NCBI RefSeq assembly: GCF_024436375.1 | Contig: NZ_JAFMZM010000006.1 | Location: forward strand, 372,001 to 436,000 | Source: Nocardioides astragali | GTDB taxonomy: Bacteria > Actinomycetota > Actinomycetes > Propionibacteriales > Nocardioidaceae | Direction: 5' to 3' | DNA length: 64,000 nucleotides | Shown here: positions 1-9,943 of the stretch, piece after piece | How positions within the stretch are numbered: the first letter of the stretch is position 1 | Layout: the number at the start of each line of letters is the position of its first letter | The notes under the pieces: generated by a model | What the model saw: the letters and a program-made list of their open reading frames with translations, nothing else | Databases searched by the model: none | What the model was told of the DNA's origin: nothing | Program-made: the position numbers and the translations under genes

Positions 1-695
1 ATGATCGCGGCGCCGCGCTTGGCGACGGTCGGGATGAAGTCGTTCTCCAGCCAGGCCTGGTCGCCCACCACCTCGGCGGCGTTGCGGCCGCCCACCTCGG
101 CGTGGAACAGGTCGGGGTACTGCGTGGCCGAGTGGTTGCCCCAGATCGTCATCTTCTTGATGTCGGTGACCTTCGCCCCGGTCTTGGCCGCGAGCTGCGA
201 GATCGCGCGGTTGTGGTCGAGGCGGGTCAGTGCGGAGAACCGCTCGCGCGGGATGTCGGGGGCGTTGCTCATCGCGATGAGGGCGTTGGTGTTGGCCGGG
301 TTGCCGGTCACCCCGATGCGTACGTCGTCGGCCGCGACCGCGTTGAGGGCCTTGCCCTGCGCGGTGAAGATCGCGCCGTTGGCGGAGAGCAGGTCGCCGC
401 GCTCCATGCCGGGGCCGCGCGGACGGGCGCCCACCAGGAGGGCGAGGTTGACGCCGTCGAAGATCTTCTCGGCGTCGGCGCCGATCTCGACGCCGGCGAG
501 CTGCGGGAAGGCACAGTCGTCGAGCTCCATCACGACGCCCTCGAGCGCCTTGAGGGCAGGCTCGATCTCGAGCAGTCGCAGCTCGATGGGCCGGTCCGCG
601 GCCAGCGCCCCGCTGGCGAGGCGGAAGAGCAGGCTGTAGCCGATCTGACCGGCGGCGCCGGTGACGGCGACCTTGAGGGGGGCTGGGGAGGTCAC
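1..695 (-). CDS. mdh: malate dehydrogenase (C-terminus beyond window)
   Basis: NAD-dependent malate dehydrogenase, cytoplasmic, interconverting malate and oxaloacetate in the TCA cycle. About 231 residues are present and the C-terminal third runs off the left edge. The dinucleotide-binding loop TGAAGQIGY is at about residues 12-20, the conserved loop ARPRGPGMERGDLL follows, then GNPANTNA, and WGNHSATQYPD carries the catalytic histidine near residue 190. This is the long actinobacterial/plant-chloroplast-like subgroup. The GTG start at 695 is chosen because GAGGAG lies 7 nt upstream and no ATG is nearby. It fits with the isocitrate and succinate dehydrogenase genes further along the window. 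Confidence 0.95.
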   Translation of the reverse strand, partial: MTSPAPLKVAVTGAAGQIGYSLLFRLASGALAADRPIELRLLEIEPALKALEGVVMELDDCAFPQLAGVEIGADAEKIFDGVNLALLVGARPRGPGMERGDLLSANGAIFTAQGKALNAVAADDVRIGVTGNPANTNALIAMSNAPDIPRERFSALTRLDHNRAISQLAAKTGAKVTDIKKMTIWGNHSATQYPDLFHAEVGGRNAAEVVGDQAWLENDFIPTVAKRGAAI

Positions 696-759
696 AGGGG
701 TACTCCTCGCGAGATGAGGTGGTCGGTCCCGCTGACGCTAGCAGCGGGACTCGGCTGGC

Positions 760-1458
760 ATGCTGGCGCCCATGCCTCGACCCGTACGCCGTCCGCGTGC
801 GGCGGGAGTGCTGGCCGCCGGCCTCGTCCTGGGCCTCTCCGGGTGCGGAGGCGTCGGCCAGCCCGCGGCCTACGACCAGCCGGGCATCAACGGGCTCGTC
901 GTCCCGACGCCGTCGCCGGACCCGGACGACTTCGTCGACGTCGTGGACAACCCGTGGCTGCCGCTCGAGCCCGGGACGCGATGGACGTACGACGTGGCCC
1001 GGGACGGAAGCCCGCTCGGCACCGTCGTGGTCGTCGTGCGTGACGACATCATCCCGGTGGCCGGCCTCGATGCCACGGCCGTGGAGCTCGCCACGGACCT
1101 CGGGGGCCCCGTCACCGTCGAGACCCGGCTCTACGCCCAGGACGACGACGGCAACGTGTGGCTGGTCGGCGTCGAGTCCGTCGAGGACGCGTCATGGCGA
1201 GCGGGCACCGACGGCGCCGAGGCTGGGCTCGCCATGCCTGCCCAGCCACGCCTCGGCGACGGTTGGCTCGCCTACGCCGTGCCGTCGCTGCCCGAGGCGA
1301 GCAGGCGGGTGGTGGACCTGTCGAGCACCATGGTCGAGATGCTCGACGAGGCCGACACCTCGACGCGCAGCGTGTACGAGAAGGGTGTCGGCCTCGCTGG
1401 GTTCGAGGACCTCGATGCGGGCTGGGCGGCCGAGCTGACCTCCAACCGGCCGAGCTAG
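760..1458 (+). CDS. putative lipoprotein of unknown function
   Basis: Predicted lipoprotein of about 232 residues, family not recognised. A basic N-terminus (RPVRRPRAAG) and hydrophobic stretch lead to lipobox LSGC near residue 28, so Cys28 would be lipidated and the protein held on the outer face of the membrane. The mature part is acidic and reads like a small beta-rich extracellular domain, with a PWLPLEPGTRWTY segment near residue 64. An in-frame ATG at 772 is an equally good start; neither has a clear Shine-Dalgarno sequence. The stop codon overlaps the aquaporin stop on the other strand by 4 bp, so the two genes converge without a terminator between them. Confidence 0.75.
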   Translation: MLAPMPRPVRRPRAAGVLAAGLVLGLSGCGGVGQPAAYDQPGINGLVVPTPSPDPDDFVDVVDNPWLPLEPGTRWTYDVARDGSPLGTVVVVVRDDIIPVAGLDATAVELATDLGGPVTVETRLYAQDDDGNVWLVGVESVEDASWRAGTDGAEAGLAMPAQPRLGDGWLAYAVPSLPEASRRVVDLSSTMVEMLDEADTSTRSVYEKGVGLAGFEDLDAGWAAELTSNRPS

Positions 1459-2561
1459 TCGGGGCGACGCACCTGGGTGCGGCCGTCGTCGTCGCCGTCG
1501 GGGTTGCCCCAGTGGCCGGGCGCGCTCGGCGGGCCGGGCTGGGCGGGCGGTGCGCCCCACTGGCCGGGCTGGGCCGGGGGCTGCTGCTGCGGGGGCTGCT
1601 GCTGCGGAGGCTGGGGCTGGCCCCACGGGGCAGGCGCGGCCTGTGGCGTGGAGTAGGGGTCGGGCTGCTGCTGCGGCACGGGCTGCTGCGGCACGGGCTG
1701 GCCCCACTGCTGCTGCGGGGGAGCGCCCCACGCGGCGCCGGGCTGGCCCCAGTTGCCGCCCTGCTGGCCCTGGTTCCACTGGGCCTCGTAGCTGCCCGGC
1801 ACGAACTGGTCTCCCTTTCGGCCGCCGCCGAAGCTGAGGCCCGAGCCCGGGACCGGCTCCGAGGCGTGGCCGAACAGGACGGGATAGGTGAGGCCGGCGA
1901 TCGCGGCACCGAGGAACGGCGCCACGACGAAGAGCCAGAGCTGGATGATGGAGTCGGTGCCGGCGAAGACGCCCACGCCGATCGAGCGGGCCGGGTTGAC
2001 CGAGGTGCCGGTGGCGCTCATCGACGCGAAGTGGATCATGGCGAGCGCGAGCCCGATCGCGAGCGGGCCCATGGCGACGTTGACCTCGTTGCGCTCATCG
2101 GTCACCGCGAGGATGACCCAGAGGAAGACCATCGTCATCACGGTCTCGAGGAGCAGCGCGGCCCACCAGGCGTAGCCGGTGCCTTGGTCGCCGAAGAAGT
2201 TCTGCGCCATGTTGCCCTCGGCGCTGAAGCCCTCGAAGCCGTGGTTGAGGCCGAAGAGCACGGCACCGGCGAGCAGGCCGCCGAGGAGCTGGGCGGCCAG
2301 GTAGATGCCGACCTGGCTCCAGGGGAGGCGTCCGCCGAGCACGGCGCCGAGCGTGACGGCCGGGTTGAAGTGTCCGCCCGAGATGCGGCCGACGGCGTAC
2401 GCCATGACGACCACGGTGAGTCCGAAGGTGAGCCCGGTGGCGACGTAGTCACCCCCGCTGCGCATCGCGGCTCCGCAGCCGAAGAAGACGAGCACGAAGG
2501 TGCCCATCGCCTCGGCAGTGAACTTCTGGCCGGTGGTCGGTGTGTCGATGGTGTCGCTCAT
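1455..2561 (-). CDS. aquaporin (MIP family) with Q/P-rich cytoplasmic tail
   Basis: MIP-family channel for water, possibly glycerol or other small solutes. The first ~232 residues hold six membrane helices and both half-helix signatures: SGGHFNPAVT with NPA at 66-68, and SVNPARS with NPA at 189-191 followed by the selectivity-filter arginine. The last ~115 residues form an unusual low-complexity tail of Q, P, G and W with repeated WGQP and QPQPPQQQ units, ending DGDDDGRTQVRRPD; classical AqpZ (~230 aa) lacks it. GGAGGAC about 8 nt upstream supports the ATG at 2561. The tail may be an interaction or clustering segment, but that is inference; its function is unknown. Confidence 0.9.
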   Translation of the reverse strand: MSDTIDTPTTGQKFTAEAMGTFVLVFFGCGAAMRSGGDYVATGLTFGLTVVVMAYAVGRISGGHFNPAVTLGAVLGGRLPWSQVGIYLAAQLLGGLLAGAVLFGLNHGFEGFSAEGNMAQNFFGDQGTGYAWWAALLLETVMTMVFLWVILAVTDERNEVNVAMGPLAIGLALAMIHFASMSATGTSVNPARSIGVGVFAGTDSIIQLWLFVVAPFLGAAIAGLTYPVLFGHASEPVPGSGLSFGGGRKGDQFVPGSYEAQWNQGQQGGNWGQPGAAWGAPPQQQWGQPVPQQPVPQQQPDPYSTPQAAPAPWGQPQPPQQQPPQQQPPAQPGQWGAPPAQPGPPSAPGHWGNPDGDDDGRTQVRRPD

Positions 2562-2678
2562 CGCGAGCTGTCCTCCCAGTCGTGTGGCCGTACCCCGCGT
2601 AGGCCGATCGGAAGCCTAGCGGCGTGCCCGCGGGGGGTGCGAGGGTAGCCGAGTCGCCACCCTTCCCCGCGTCAGGTA

Positions 2679-2692
2679 TCTTGACGTCAAGA
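2679..2692. promoter_or_regulatory. perfect 14-bp palindrome upstream of icd
   Basis: TCTTGACGTCAAGA reads identically on both strands and ends 45 bp before the isocitrate dehydrogenase start codon. It contains TTGACG, a possible -35 element. Size and position fit an operator for a dimeric regulator of icd. I saw no second copy in the window and cannot name the regulator. Confidence 0.5.
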
Positions 2693-2737
2693 GTTATGCC
2701 AACCTCGCACCATCAGCACCCAGGAGCTGTCCTACCC

Positions 2738-4951
<2,214 letters not shown>

Positions 4952-4965
4952 GACCTCCACCACGT

Positions 4966-5002
4966 GCGCGACCCCTGGGGAATATCACCCCGGGGGTCGC
5001 GC
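4966..5002. terminator. hairpin after icd
   Basis: GCGCGACCCC (4966-4975) pairs with GGGGTCGCGC (4993-5002) and the inner GGGG/CCCC extends the stem. No T-run follows, as is common for actinobacterial terminators. It separates icd from the exporter gene. Confidence 0.7.
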
Positions 5003-5016
5003 CTTGGCCCAGGGTC

Positions 5017-6252
5017 ATGACAACCACTGCCGCGCCGACCGACGCTCCCGCCGACCCGCTCGACGTCCCGTCGGTGACCGCCCGGCACTACGCCCTCGCG
5101 GTCCTCTCGCTCGCGATGGGCGGCTTCGCGATCGGCACCACCGAGTTCGTCACGATGGGCCTGCTGCCGCAGATCTCCGCCGGCGTCGACGTCTCGATCC
5201 CCACCGGCGGCCACGTGATCGCGGCGTACGCCGTGGGTGTCGTCGTCGGTGCCCCGGTGCTGGCCTTCCTCGGCGCCCGGCTACCGCGCCGGGCCCTGCT
5301 GGTGGCGCTGATGGCCGCGTTCACCGTCGGCAACGGCGTGAGCGCGCTCGCCACGTCGTACGAGCAGCTGATGGTCGCCCGCTTCGCCGCCGGCCTCCCG
5401 CACGGCGCCTACTTCGGCGTCGCCTCACTCGTCGCGGCCAGCATGGCGCGACCGTCCCGCAAGGGCCGGGCGGTGTCGCAGATCATGCTCGGGCTGTCGG
5501 TCGCCAACGTGCTCGGCGTCCCGGCCGCGACCGTCCTGGGCCAGGAGCTCGGCTGGCGCGCAGCCTTCTGGGCCGCCGCCGGCCTGGCCGTGCTGACGCT
5601 CGCGATGGTCGTCTGGTTCGTCCCGTCGTGCCCGGGCGACGCCGACGCCACAGGTCGCCGCGAGCTCGGCGCCTTCGCCGTCTCGCAGGTCTGGCTGACC
5701 CTGCTGGCGGGCGCCGTGGGGTTCGGCGGCATGTTCGCCGTCTACTCCTACATCGCCCCGGTGGTCACCGACGTGGCCGGGCTGGGGGAGCGGGCGGTCG
5801 CGATCTACCTGGTGTCCTTCGGTCTCGGCATGGTGGTCGGGACGTGGCTCGCCGGGATCATGGCCGACTGGTCGATCTTCCGCTCGCTCATCATCGGCGG
5901 GGTGGGGATGGCGGCCACGATGCTGGCCTTCTGGGTCGCGGCGCCGCACGGCTGGGCCGCGCTGCCGGTCGTCTTCCTCATCACCACGCTGGGGTCCGTG
6001 CTCGTCGTCAACCTGCAGCTCCGGCTGATGGACGTCGCCGGCGATGCCCAGACGCTCGGTGCGGCGTTGAACCACGCCTCCCTCAACATCGCCAACGCGC
6101 TCGGCGCCTGGCTCGGCGGACTGGTCATCGCCGCGGGATGGGGCCTGCGCGCCCCCGCCCTCGTCGGCCTCGCCCTGTCCTTGGCCGGCGTGGCGATCCT
6201 GCTGGTCTCGGCGCGCCTCCACGTGCGCCAGCGCGAGGTCGTACCCACCTGA
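5017..6252 (+). CDS. MFS transporter, DHA1 drug/sugar-efflux type
   Basis: Twelve-helix major facilitator superfamily permease of 411 residues, probably a proton-driven exporter. The first helix GGFAIGTTEFVTMGLLPQIS is typical of the AraJ/Cml-like DHA1 group that includes sugar-efflux and chloramphenicol-efflux proteins. A basic loop after helix 2 (ARLPRR) and VARFAAGLPHGAYFG in the helix 4 region are seen. The substrate cannot be read from sequence. ATG 5017 lies 14 bp after the icd hairpin; only weak purine-rich sequence (AGGG) precedes it. It stands alone, with a promoter-like stretch and a small ORF downstream. Confidence 0.85.
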   Translation: MTTTAAPTDAPADPLDVPSVTARHYALAVLSLAMGGFAIGTTEFVTMGLLPQISAGVDVSIPTGGHVIAAYAVGVVVGAPVLAFLGARLPRRALLVALMAAFTVGNGVSALATSYEQLMVARFAAGLPHGAYFGVASLVAASMARPSRKGRAVSQIMLGLSVANVLGVPAATVLGQELGWRAAFWAAAGLAVLTLAMVVWFVPSCPGDADATGRRELGAFAVSQVWLTLLAGAVGFGGMFAVYSYIAPVVTDVAGLGERAVAIYLVSFGLGMVVGTWLAGIMADWSIFRSLIIGGVGMAATMLAFWVAAPHGWAALPVVFLITTLGSVLVVNLQLRLMDVAGDAQTLGAALNHASLNIANALGAWLGGLVIAAGWGLRAPALVGLALSLAGVAILLVSARLHVRQREVVPT

Positions 6253-6289
6253 CGGCCGGCCTCCCGTGCCCGAATTTTCCGTTCATGTT

Positions 6290-6332
6290 GCGCGGAGTTA
6301 ACACGGGCGGAACTCTTGCGTAGCGCGGAGTT
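6290..6332 (+). repeat. direct repeat pair upstream of small ORF
   Basis: GCGCGGAGTT occurs at 6290-6299 followed by AAC, and again at 6323-6332 followed by GTAAC. The 33-bp period is about three helical turns, which would put both copies on the same face of the DNA. They lie 60-100 bp before the small ORF at 6392 and may be activator sites or promoter elements. Confidence 0.4.
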
Positions 6333-6391
6333 GTAACGATCAAATCCATGAGGGGTGGGGATGCCACCCGAAATCTTCCGGAGGGGGAGTC

Positions 6392-6550
6392 ATGGACGAC
6401 TACACGATCGAGCTCCAGATGGAGCGCCGCCGGCAGCTCGCGGACCGCAACCTGGGGGCCGTGGTGAGCCTGCTGCAGCGGCGACAGGAGCTGCGCGGGA
6501 TCTACCCGGCAGCCGACCTGGTCGCCGACAACGTGGGCTGGGTCGTCTGA
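6392..6550 (+). CDS. small basic helical protein, 52 aa
   Basis: A 52-residue ORF starting MDDYTIELQMERRRQL and ending NVGWVV, with no family I recognise. It is supported by a very strong Shine-Dalgarno stretch, GGAGGGGGAG (6380-6389), just upstream of ATG 6392 and by high GC at third positions. The middle section (ERRRQLADRN to LLQRRQELRG) looks like one amphipathic helix rich in Arg, Gln and Leu. No signal peptide or membrane segment is seen. The leader contains a small hairpin (GGGTGG/CCACCC near 6353-6369) and a direct repeat pair further up, so expression may be regulated. The next gene is convergent on the other strand. Confidence 0.6.
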   Translation: MDDYTIELQMERRRQLADRNLGAVVSLLQRRQELRGIYPAADLVADNVGWVV

Positions 6551-6575
6551 GCCGACGGGGCAGCCGGGTCCCGAG

Positions 6576-7748
6576 TCACTGGAAGCCCGGGAGAGGCCGG
6601 GGCGTCCAGGTCGCCCCGTCGTCCGCGGAGCACCGGAGCTCGTCCGCGCGTCCGTCCTCGGCGACCACGCAGACGTCCTCGCCGAGGACGAAGGCCGAGT
6701 GGTCGTCGGAGGAGAGCCGCGTCGCCGTCGCGTTGCCATCCGCGTCGATCCGGACGACGCCGTGCGAGCCAGTGGTGAGGTATGCCGTCCCACTCGGGGA
6801 CACGGCCAGGCTGGACGGGTTGCGCAGCCCCTCCCCGCCGAAGTCCCCGCGCGCCACCTGCCACGACTCGCCCGCGTCGCTCGACACGGCGATCTCGAGC
6901 ACCGGTACCGAGCCGTCCGCTTCGTCGTAGGCGACGTAGGCGACGGAGTCGCCGTGGCCCGCCAGCAGTCCGGTCGCAGGGGTACCCGAACCCTCATCCA
7001 CTGCGTGGGTCATCCGCCACAGCTGACCTCCGTCGTCGCTGACGATGACGCGCGTGGGGCCCTCGATGGTCGGGGTCATGACGAGACGTCCCTCGGGCGT
7101 CACGTAGGCGCTCGAAGGGTTCCAGCCGCCCGCCCCGACGCCCGGCATCGGCACCAGCTTGGTGCCGCGCAGCAGGCGCACGTCCGTCGTGGTGAACACG
7201 GCGGTGTCGCCCGCCATCACGTCCGCGCTCCCGGGCCCGGGGCCGTGGATGCGCTGGGTCTCCCCGGTGGGCGTCACCAGGATCCAGTCACGCCCGTCCG
7301 GAATGAGCCAACCTCCCGGGACCGACTGGGGAATGCCGTAGCCCGAGTCGACGAAGCGGCCAGCGACCTGATCGTCATGCTTGGTGACGAGAGCTGACCG
7401 GCAGGTGCCTGCCACGGACGAGCAGGCCGTCCACACCACACCTGTCGCGTCACCAGAACCCAGGACCGCGGCGGGATGGATGTCGTCGCCCGACAGGAAC
7501 GCCTGGATGTCGTCGGGAAGCTGCTCGTCGACCTCGCCGGAGGGCGGGGTGGGCGTCGGAGCCGGTGCCGGCTCGATGGGGGTGCGGGGCGCGAGCTGCG
7601 TGGCTGCGACGACCCCGACGATCACGACAGCCGTCGCGAGGCCTGCGGCGATCGTCGTACGGCGGCGCCGGAGGCCCTGGCGGGCACGGTCGAGGACGAC
7701 CTCGAAGCCGGGCTGCTGCACGCGGTCCACCGCATTCCCCCGAGGCAT
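6576..7748 (-). CDS. membrane-anchored beta-propeller-like (BNR/sialidase-like) protein
   Basis: About 390 residues. A short cytoplasmic N-terminus with an RRRR cluster leads into one membrane helix (about 30-47), then a Pro-rich linker (PAPAPTPTPP) and an extracellular domain. That domain carries repeated Asp-box-like motifs: SDDGGQLW, SSDAGESW and SADDGATW, the signature of BNR/exo-alpha-sialidase-type propeller blades. Such folds bind or cleave glycans, but I see no convincing catalytic set, so function is open. ATG 7748 is chosen over the in-frame GTG at 7763 because AAGG lies 6 nt upstream of it. The gene is downstream of the exported lipase-like gene with an 80-bp gap. Confidence 0.7.
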   Translation of the reverse strand: MPRGNAVDRVQQPGFEVVLDRARQGLRRRRTTIAAGLATAVVIVGVVAATQLAPRTPIEPAPAPTPTPPSGEVDEQLPDDIQAFLSGDDIHPAAVLGSGDATGVVWTACSSVAGTCRSALVTKHDDQVAGRFVDSGYGIPQSVPGGWLIPDGRDWILVTPTGETQRIHGPGPGSADVMAGDTAVFTTTDVRLLRGTKLVPMPGVGAGGWNPSSAYVTPEGRLVMTPTIEGPTRVIVSDDGGQLWRMTHAVDEGSGTPATGLLAGHGDSVAYVAYDEADGSVPVLEIAVSSDAGESWQVARGDFGGEGLRNPSSLAVSPSGTAYLTTGSHGVVRIDADGNATATRLSSDDHSAFVLGEDVCVVAEDGRADELRCSADDGATWTPRPLPGFQ

Positions 7749-7827
7749 GGTCCACCTTCCCACTGTTGGTCTGCTGTCTCACCCTCACGACCTTTGGGGG
7801 GCCGATCCGGTTGCATCCGGGCGAGGT

Positions 7828-9108
7828 TCAGAGCAGCCAGCAGTTGCCCACCTGGGGGAGGCCGGCGAAGCGGGCCTCGAAGAACGGCAGCGCCTCGGCG
7901 ATGTGCGGCGCCATGCCGCCCACGTGCAGCGGCGCCACGTTGGTGGAGAAGGAGACGTTGGCGCCCTTGCCGCACCACGACCTCGCCATCGCCCTGCCCA
8001 CGCCGTAGGGGATCGTGTCGTCGAGTGCCGAGTGCGTGACGAGCACCGGCACGGTCGGCCTGATGGTCCCGATGCGCTGCGCCTCGATGATCGCGGCGAA
8101 GGGCTCCCGCTTCATCAGCTCCGACATCGGCTGGCCGTCGACGCTGAGGTCCCTGGACCGCGTGAAGGCGTGGTCGAACAGGTCGAAGACGCAGTCCTGC
8201 TCGACGCTGTCCATCGCGGCCCGCCCGGTCGCGTTGAGGTAGGGCGACAGGTCGAGGTCGTAGCTGGCCGACAGCCCGCGCAGGGCGAAGAACGCGAACG
8301 CCGAGAACAGCCCACCGTCGAGGTTGCTCGCGACCTTCGCGAGGTCGGCCGGGACCGCACCGACCACGGCACCCTTGAGGCGCAGCTCCGGCGCGTAGGT
8401 CGCAGCGAGCTCGACGGCGGACGCCGCGGCGCCACCGCCCTGCGAGTAGCCCATCAGGCCCACCGGGCTGGTCGCGCTCAGGCCGGTGCCGGGGAGTCGC
8501 TGCGCGGCGCGTACGGCGTCGAGCGTGGCGCGACCCTGCGAGACCCGGTCCATGTAGGTGTGGACGCCGGTGGTGCCGAGTCCCTCGTAGTCGGGCATGG
8601 CGACGGCGTAGCCGCGTTGGAGCAGGCCCTCGATCCCGAGGCCCTCGTACTCGATGCCCTCGGAGAACAGCCGCGACGGGGCGCAGCGGTCGGCCATGCC
8701 CTGTGTCCCGGGCGCGTAGCCGATGACGGGACGCGAGCCCACCCCCACCCACGGGGCGCTGGGAACCAGCACCGTGCCGGAGACAGCGATGGCCGTCCCG
8801 GTGCGGTTGGTGGTCCGGTAGAGGATCCGGTCGGCGTTGCGCACGAGGCTGGTGGCGTCGAGCGGGTCGAGCAGGAAGGTGACGTGCTCGCTGCGGATCA
8901 CCGCACCGTTGGCGCCGGGCAGCGTGGCGGGGGCCTCGTAGAAGGCCGGTCGCGGCGGCTCGGGGACAACGGCGTGGGCCGAGGTCGTGCCGAGTGCGGT
9001 GACGGGGATCGCCGCGGCGATCGTGGTGGTGAGCAGGGTGATGATCAGACTGATGGGTCTGGCTATCGCGCCGGCCGTCCGAGCCCGACGACGTGATGGT
9101 GCTCCCAT
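7828..9108 (-). CDS. secreted lipase-family alpha/beta hydrolase
   Basis: Predicted secreted hydrolase of 426 residues in the secretory lipase (LIP) family, expected to cleave ester lipids outside the cell. A twin-Arg/basic N-terminus and long hydrophobic segment end at a plausible signal peptidase site after SAHA (about residue 45). The nucleophile elbow GYSQGG with catalytic Ser is at about 217-222; a late HSALDDTIPYG supplies a probable acid and LHVGGMAPH a probable His. GGGAGG sits 7 nt upstream of ATG 9108. Two cysteine pairs in the mature part fit an exported enzyme. Substrate preference cannot be read. Confidence 0.85.
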   Translation of the reverse strand: MGAPSRRRARTAGAIARPISLIITLLTTTIAAAIPVTALGTTSAHAVVPEPPRPAFYEAPATLPGANGAVIRSEHVTFLLDPLDATSLVRNADRILYRTTNRTGTAIAVSGTVLVPSAPWVGVGSRPVIGYAPGTQGMADRCAPSRLFSEGIEYEGLGIEGLLQRGYAVAMPDYEGLGTTGVHTYMDRVSQGRATLDAVRAAQRLPGTGLSATSPVGLMGYSQGGGAAASAVELAATYAPELRLKGAVVGAVPADLAKVASNLDGGLFSAFAFFALRGLSASYDLDLSPYLNATGRAAMDSVEQDCVFDLFDHAFTRSRDLSVDGQPMSELMKREPFAAIIEAQRIGTIRPTVPVLVTHSALDDTIPYGVGRAMARSWCGKGANVSFSTNVAPLHVGGMAPHIAEALPFFEARFAGLPQVGNCWLL

Positions 9109-9168
9109 GGGGTTCCCTCCCCGGCCGGACCGCCCGGCCGATGGCAGGAAACCTACTGGCGAGTCACA

Positions 9169-9864
9169 TCAGTAGGGGAGTGTGACGTCGCTCACGTCGG
9201 GCGGCGTCCTCAGTGCGTGGAGGAGCGAGTTCACGATGCGCACCCAGAGCACGAGGCCGGCCACGGTCGCGACGGCGGTGATGCCCTGGAACAGCGGGAG
9301 CCGTGCCACCGCATCGGCGTCGGGCGTCCCCGACCACGGAATCAGGCGCGAGGTGACTTGGCCGGCCACGATGGCGACGACCCAGGTGGCCCACCACAGC
9401 CCGAGGTGCAGGCGCTGACGCTGGTCGCCCCACGGGTCCCGCCAGGCGTTGCGGACGATGTCGCGCACGACCTGGTAGGGGAACCACAGGCCCACGATCG
9501 GCACGGGCCAGCCGAGCCACGTCCAGACCGGACTGCGCTGGTGGTGGAAGCGGGGCGCCAACGCGACCGCGCGGCGGCGTGCCCGCTGGAGGAACAGGCA
9601 CGTCACGATCCACAGCGGCAGGAGCACGACGTAGCCCATGCCCAGCACGTCGTAGGCGGTGATGACACCCGCGACGTCGGTGCCCTGTCGGGCGGCTTCG
9701 CCGTAGGTCTCGGCGGCGCCGAACGACGTCAGGAGGAGCAGCACCTCGACGACCGTGTAGACCGACGCCAGCACGAGGGCGGCCACCGCCAGGCCCTCCG
9801 GGACCCGGGGCGCGACGGCGTGCGGCCCTCCGACGGCGTACGGCTGTGCTGCATGCTGGCTCAC
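9169..9864 (-). CDS. DUF4328 membrane protein
   Basis: Membrane protein of 231 residues with four to five predicted helices. The conserved blocks WTWLGWPVPIVGLWFPYQVVRDIVRNA and HLGLWWATWVV match DUF4328, a family of unknown function common in high-GC Gram-positives. GTG 9864 is preceded by GGGGGA at a suitable distance. A second member of the same family with an extra N-terminal DUF2510 domain lies at 22009-22773. Neighbours (lipase, trpS) give no functional clue. Confidence 0.75.
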   Translation of the reverse strand: MSQHAAQPYAVGGPHAVAPRVPEGLAVAALVLASVYTVVEVLLLLTSFGAAETYGEAARQGTDVAGVITAYDVLGMGYVVLLPLWIVTCLFLQRARRRAVALAPRFHHQRSPVWTWLGWPVPIVGLWFPYQVVRDIVRNAWRDPWGDQRQRLHLGLWWATWVVAIVAGQVTSRLIPWSGTPDADAVARLPLFQGITAVATVAGLVLWVRIVNSLLHALRTPPDVSDVTLPY

Positions 9865-9943
9865 GTCTGGATCCCCCGATCGTGCGACGACGGCTCGTCG
9901 CTCCGCGGGACAGTACCTCGCGCGGGCGCCCGCGGTGGGCGGT

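Noticed and set aside
1158..2648. 496-codon plus-strand frame across lipoprotein and aquaporin genes
   Set aside because: Low-complexity shadow of the aquaporin on the other strand; no start context or family.
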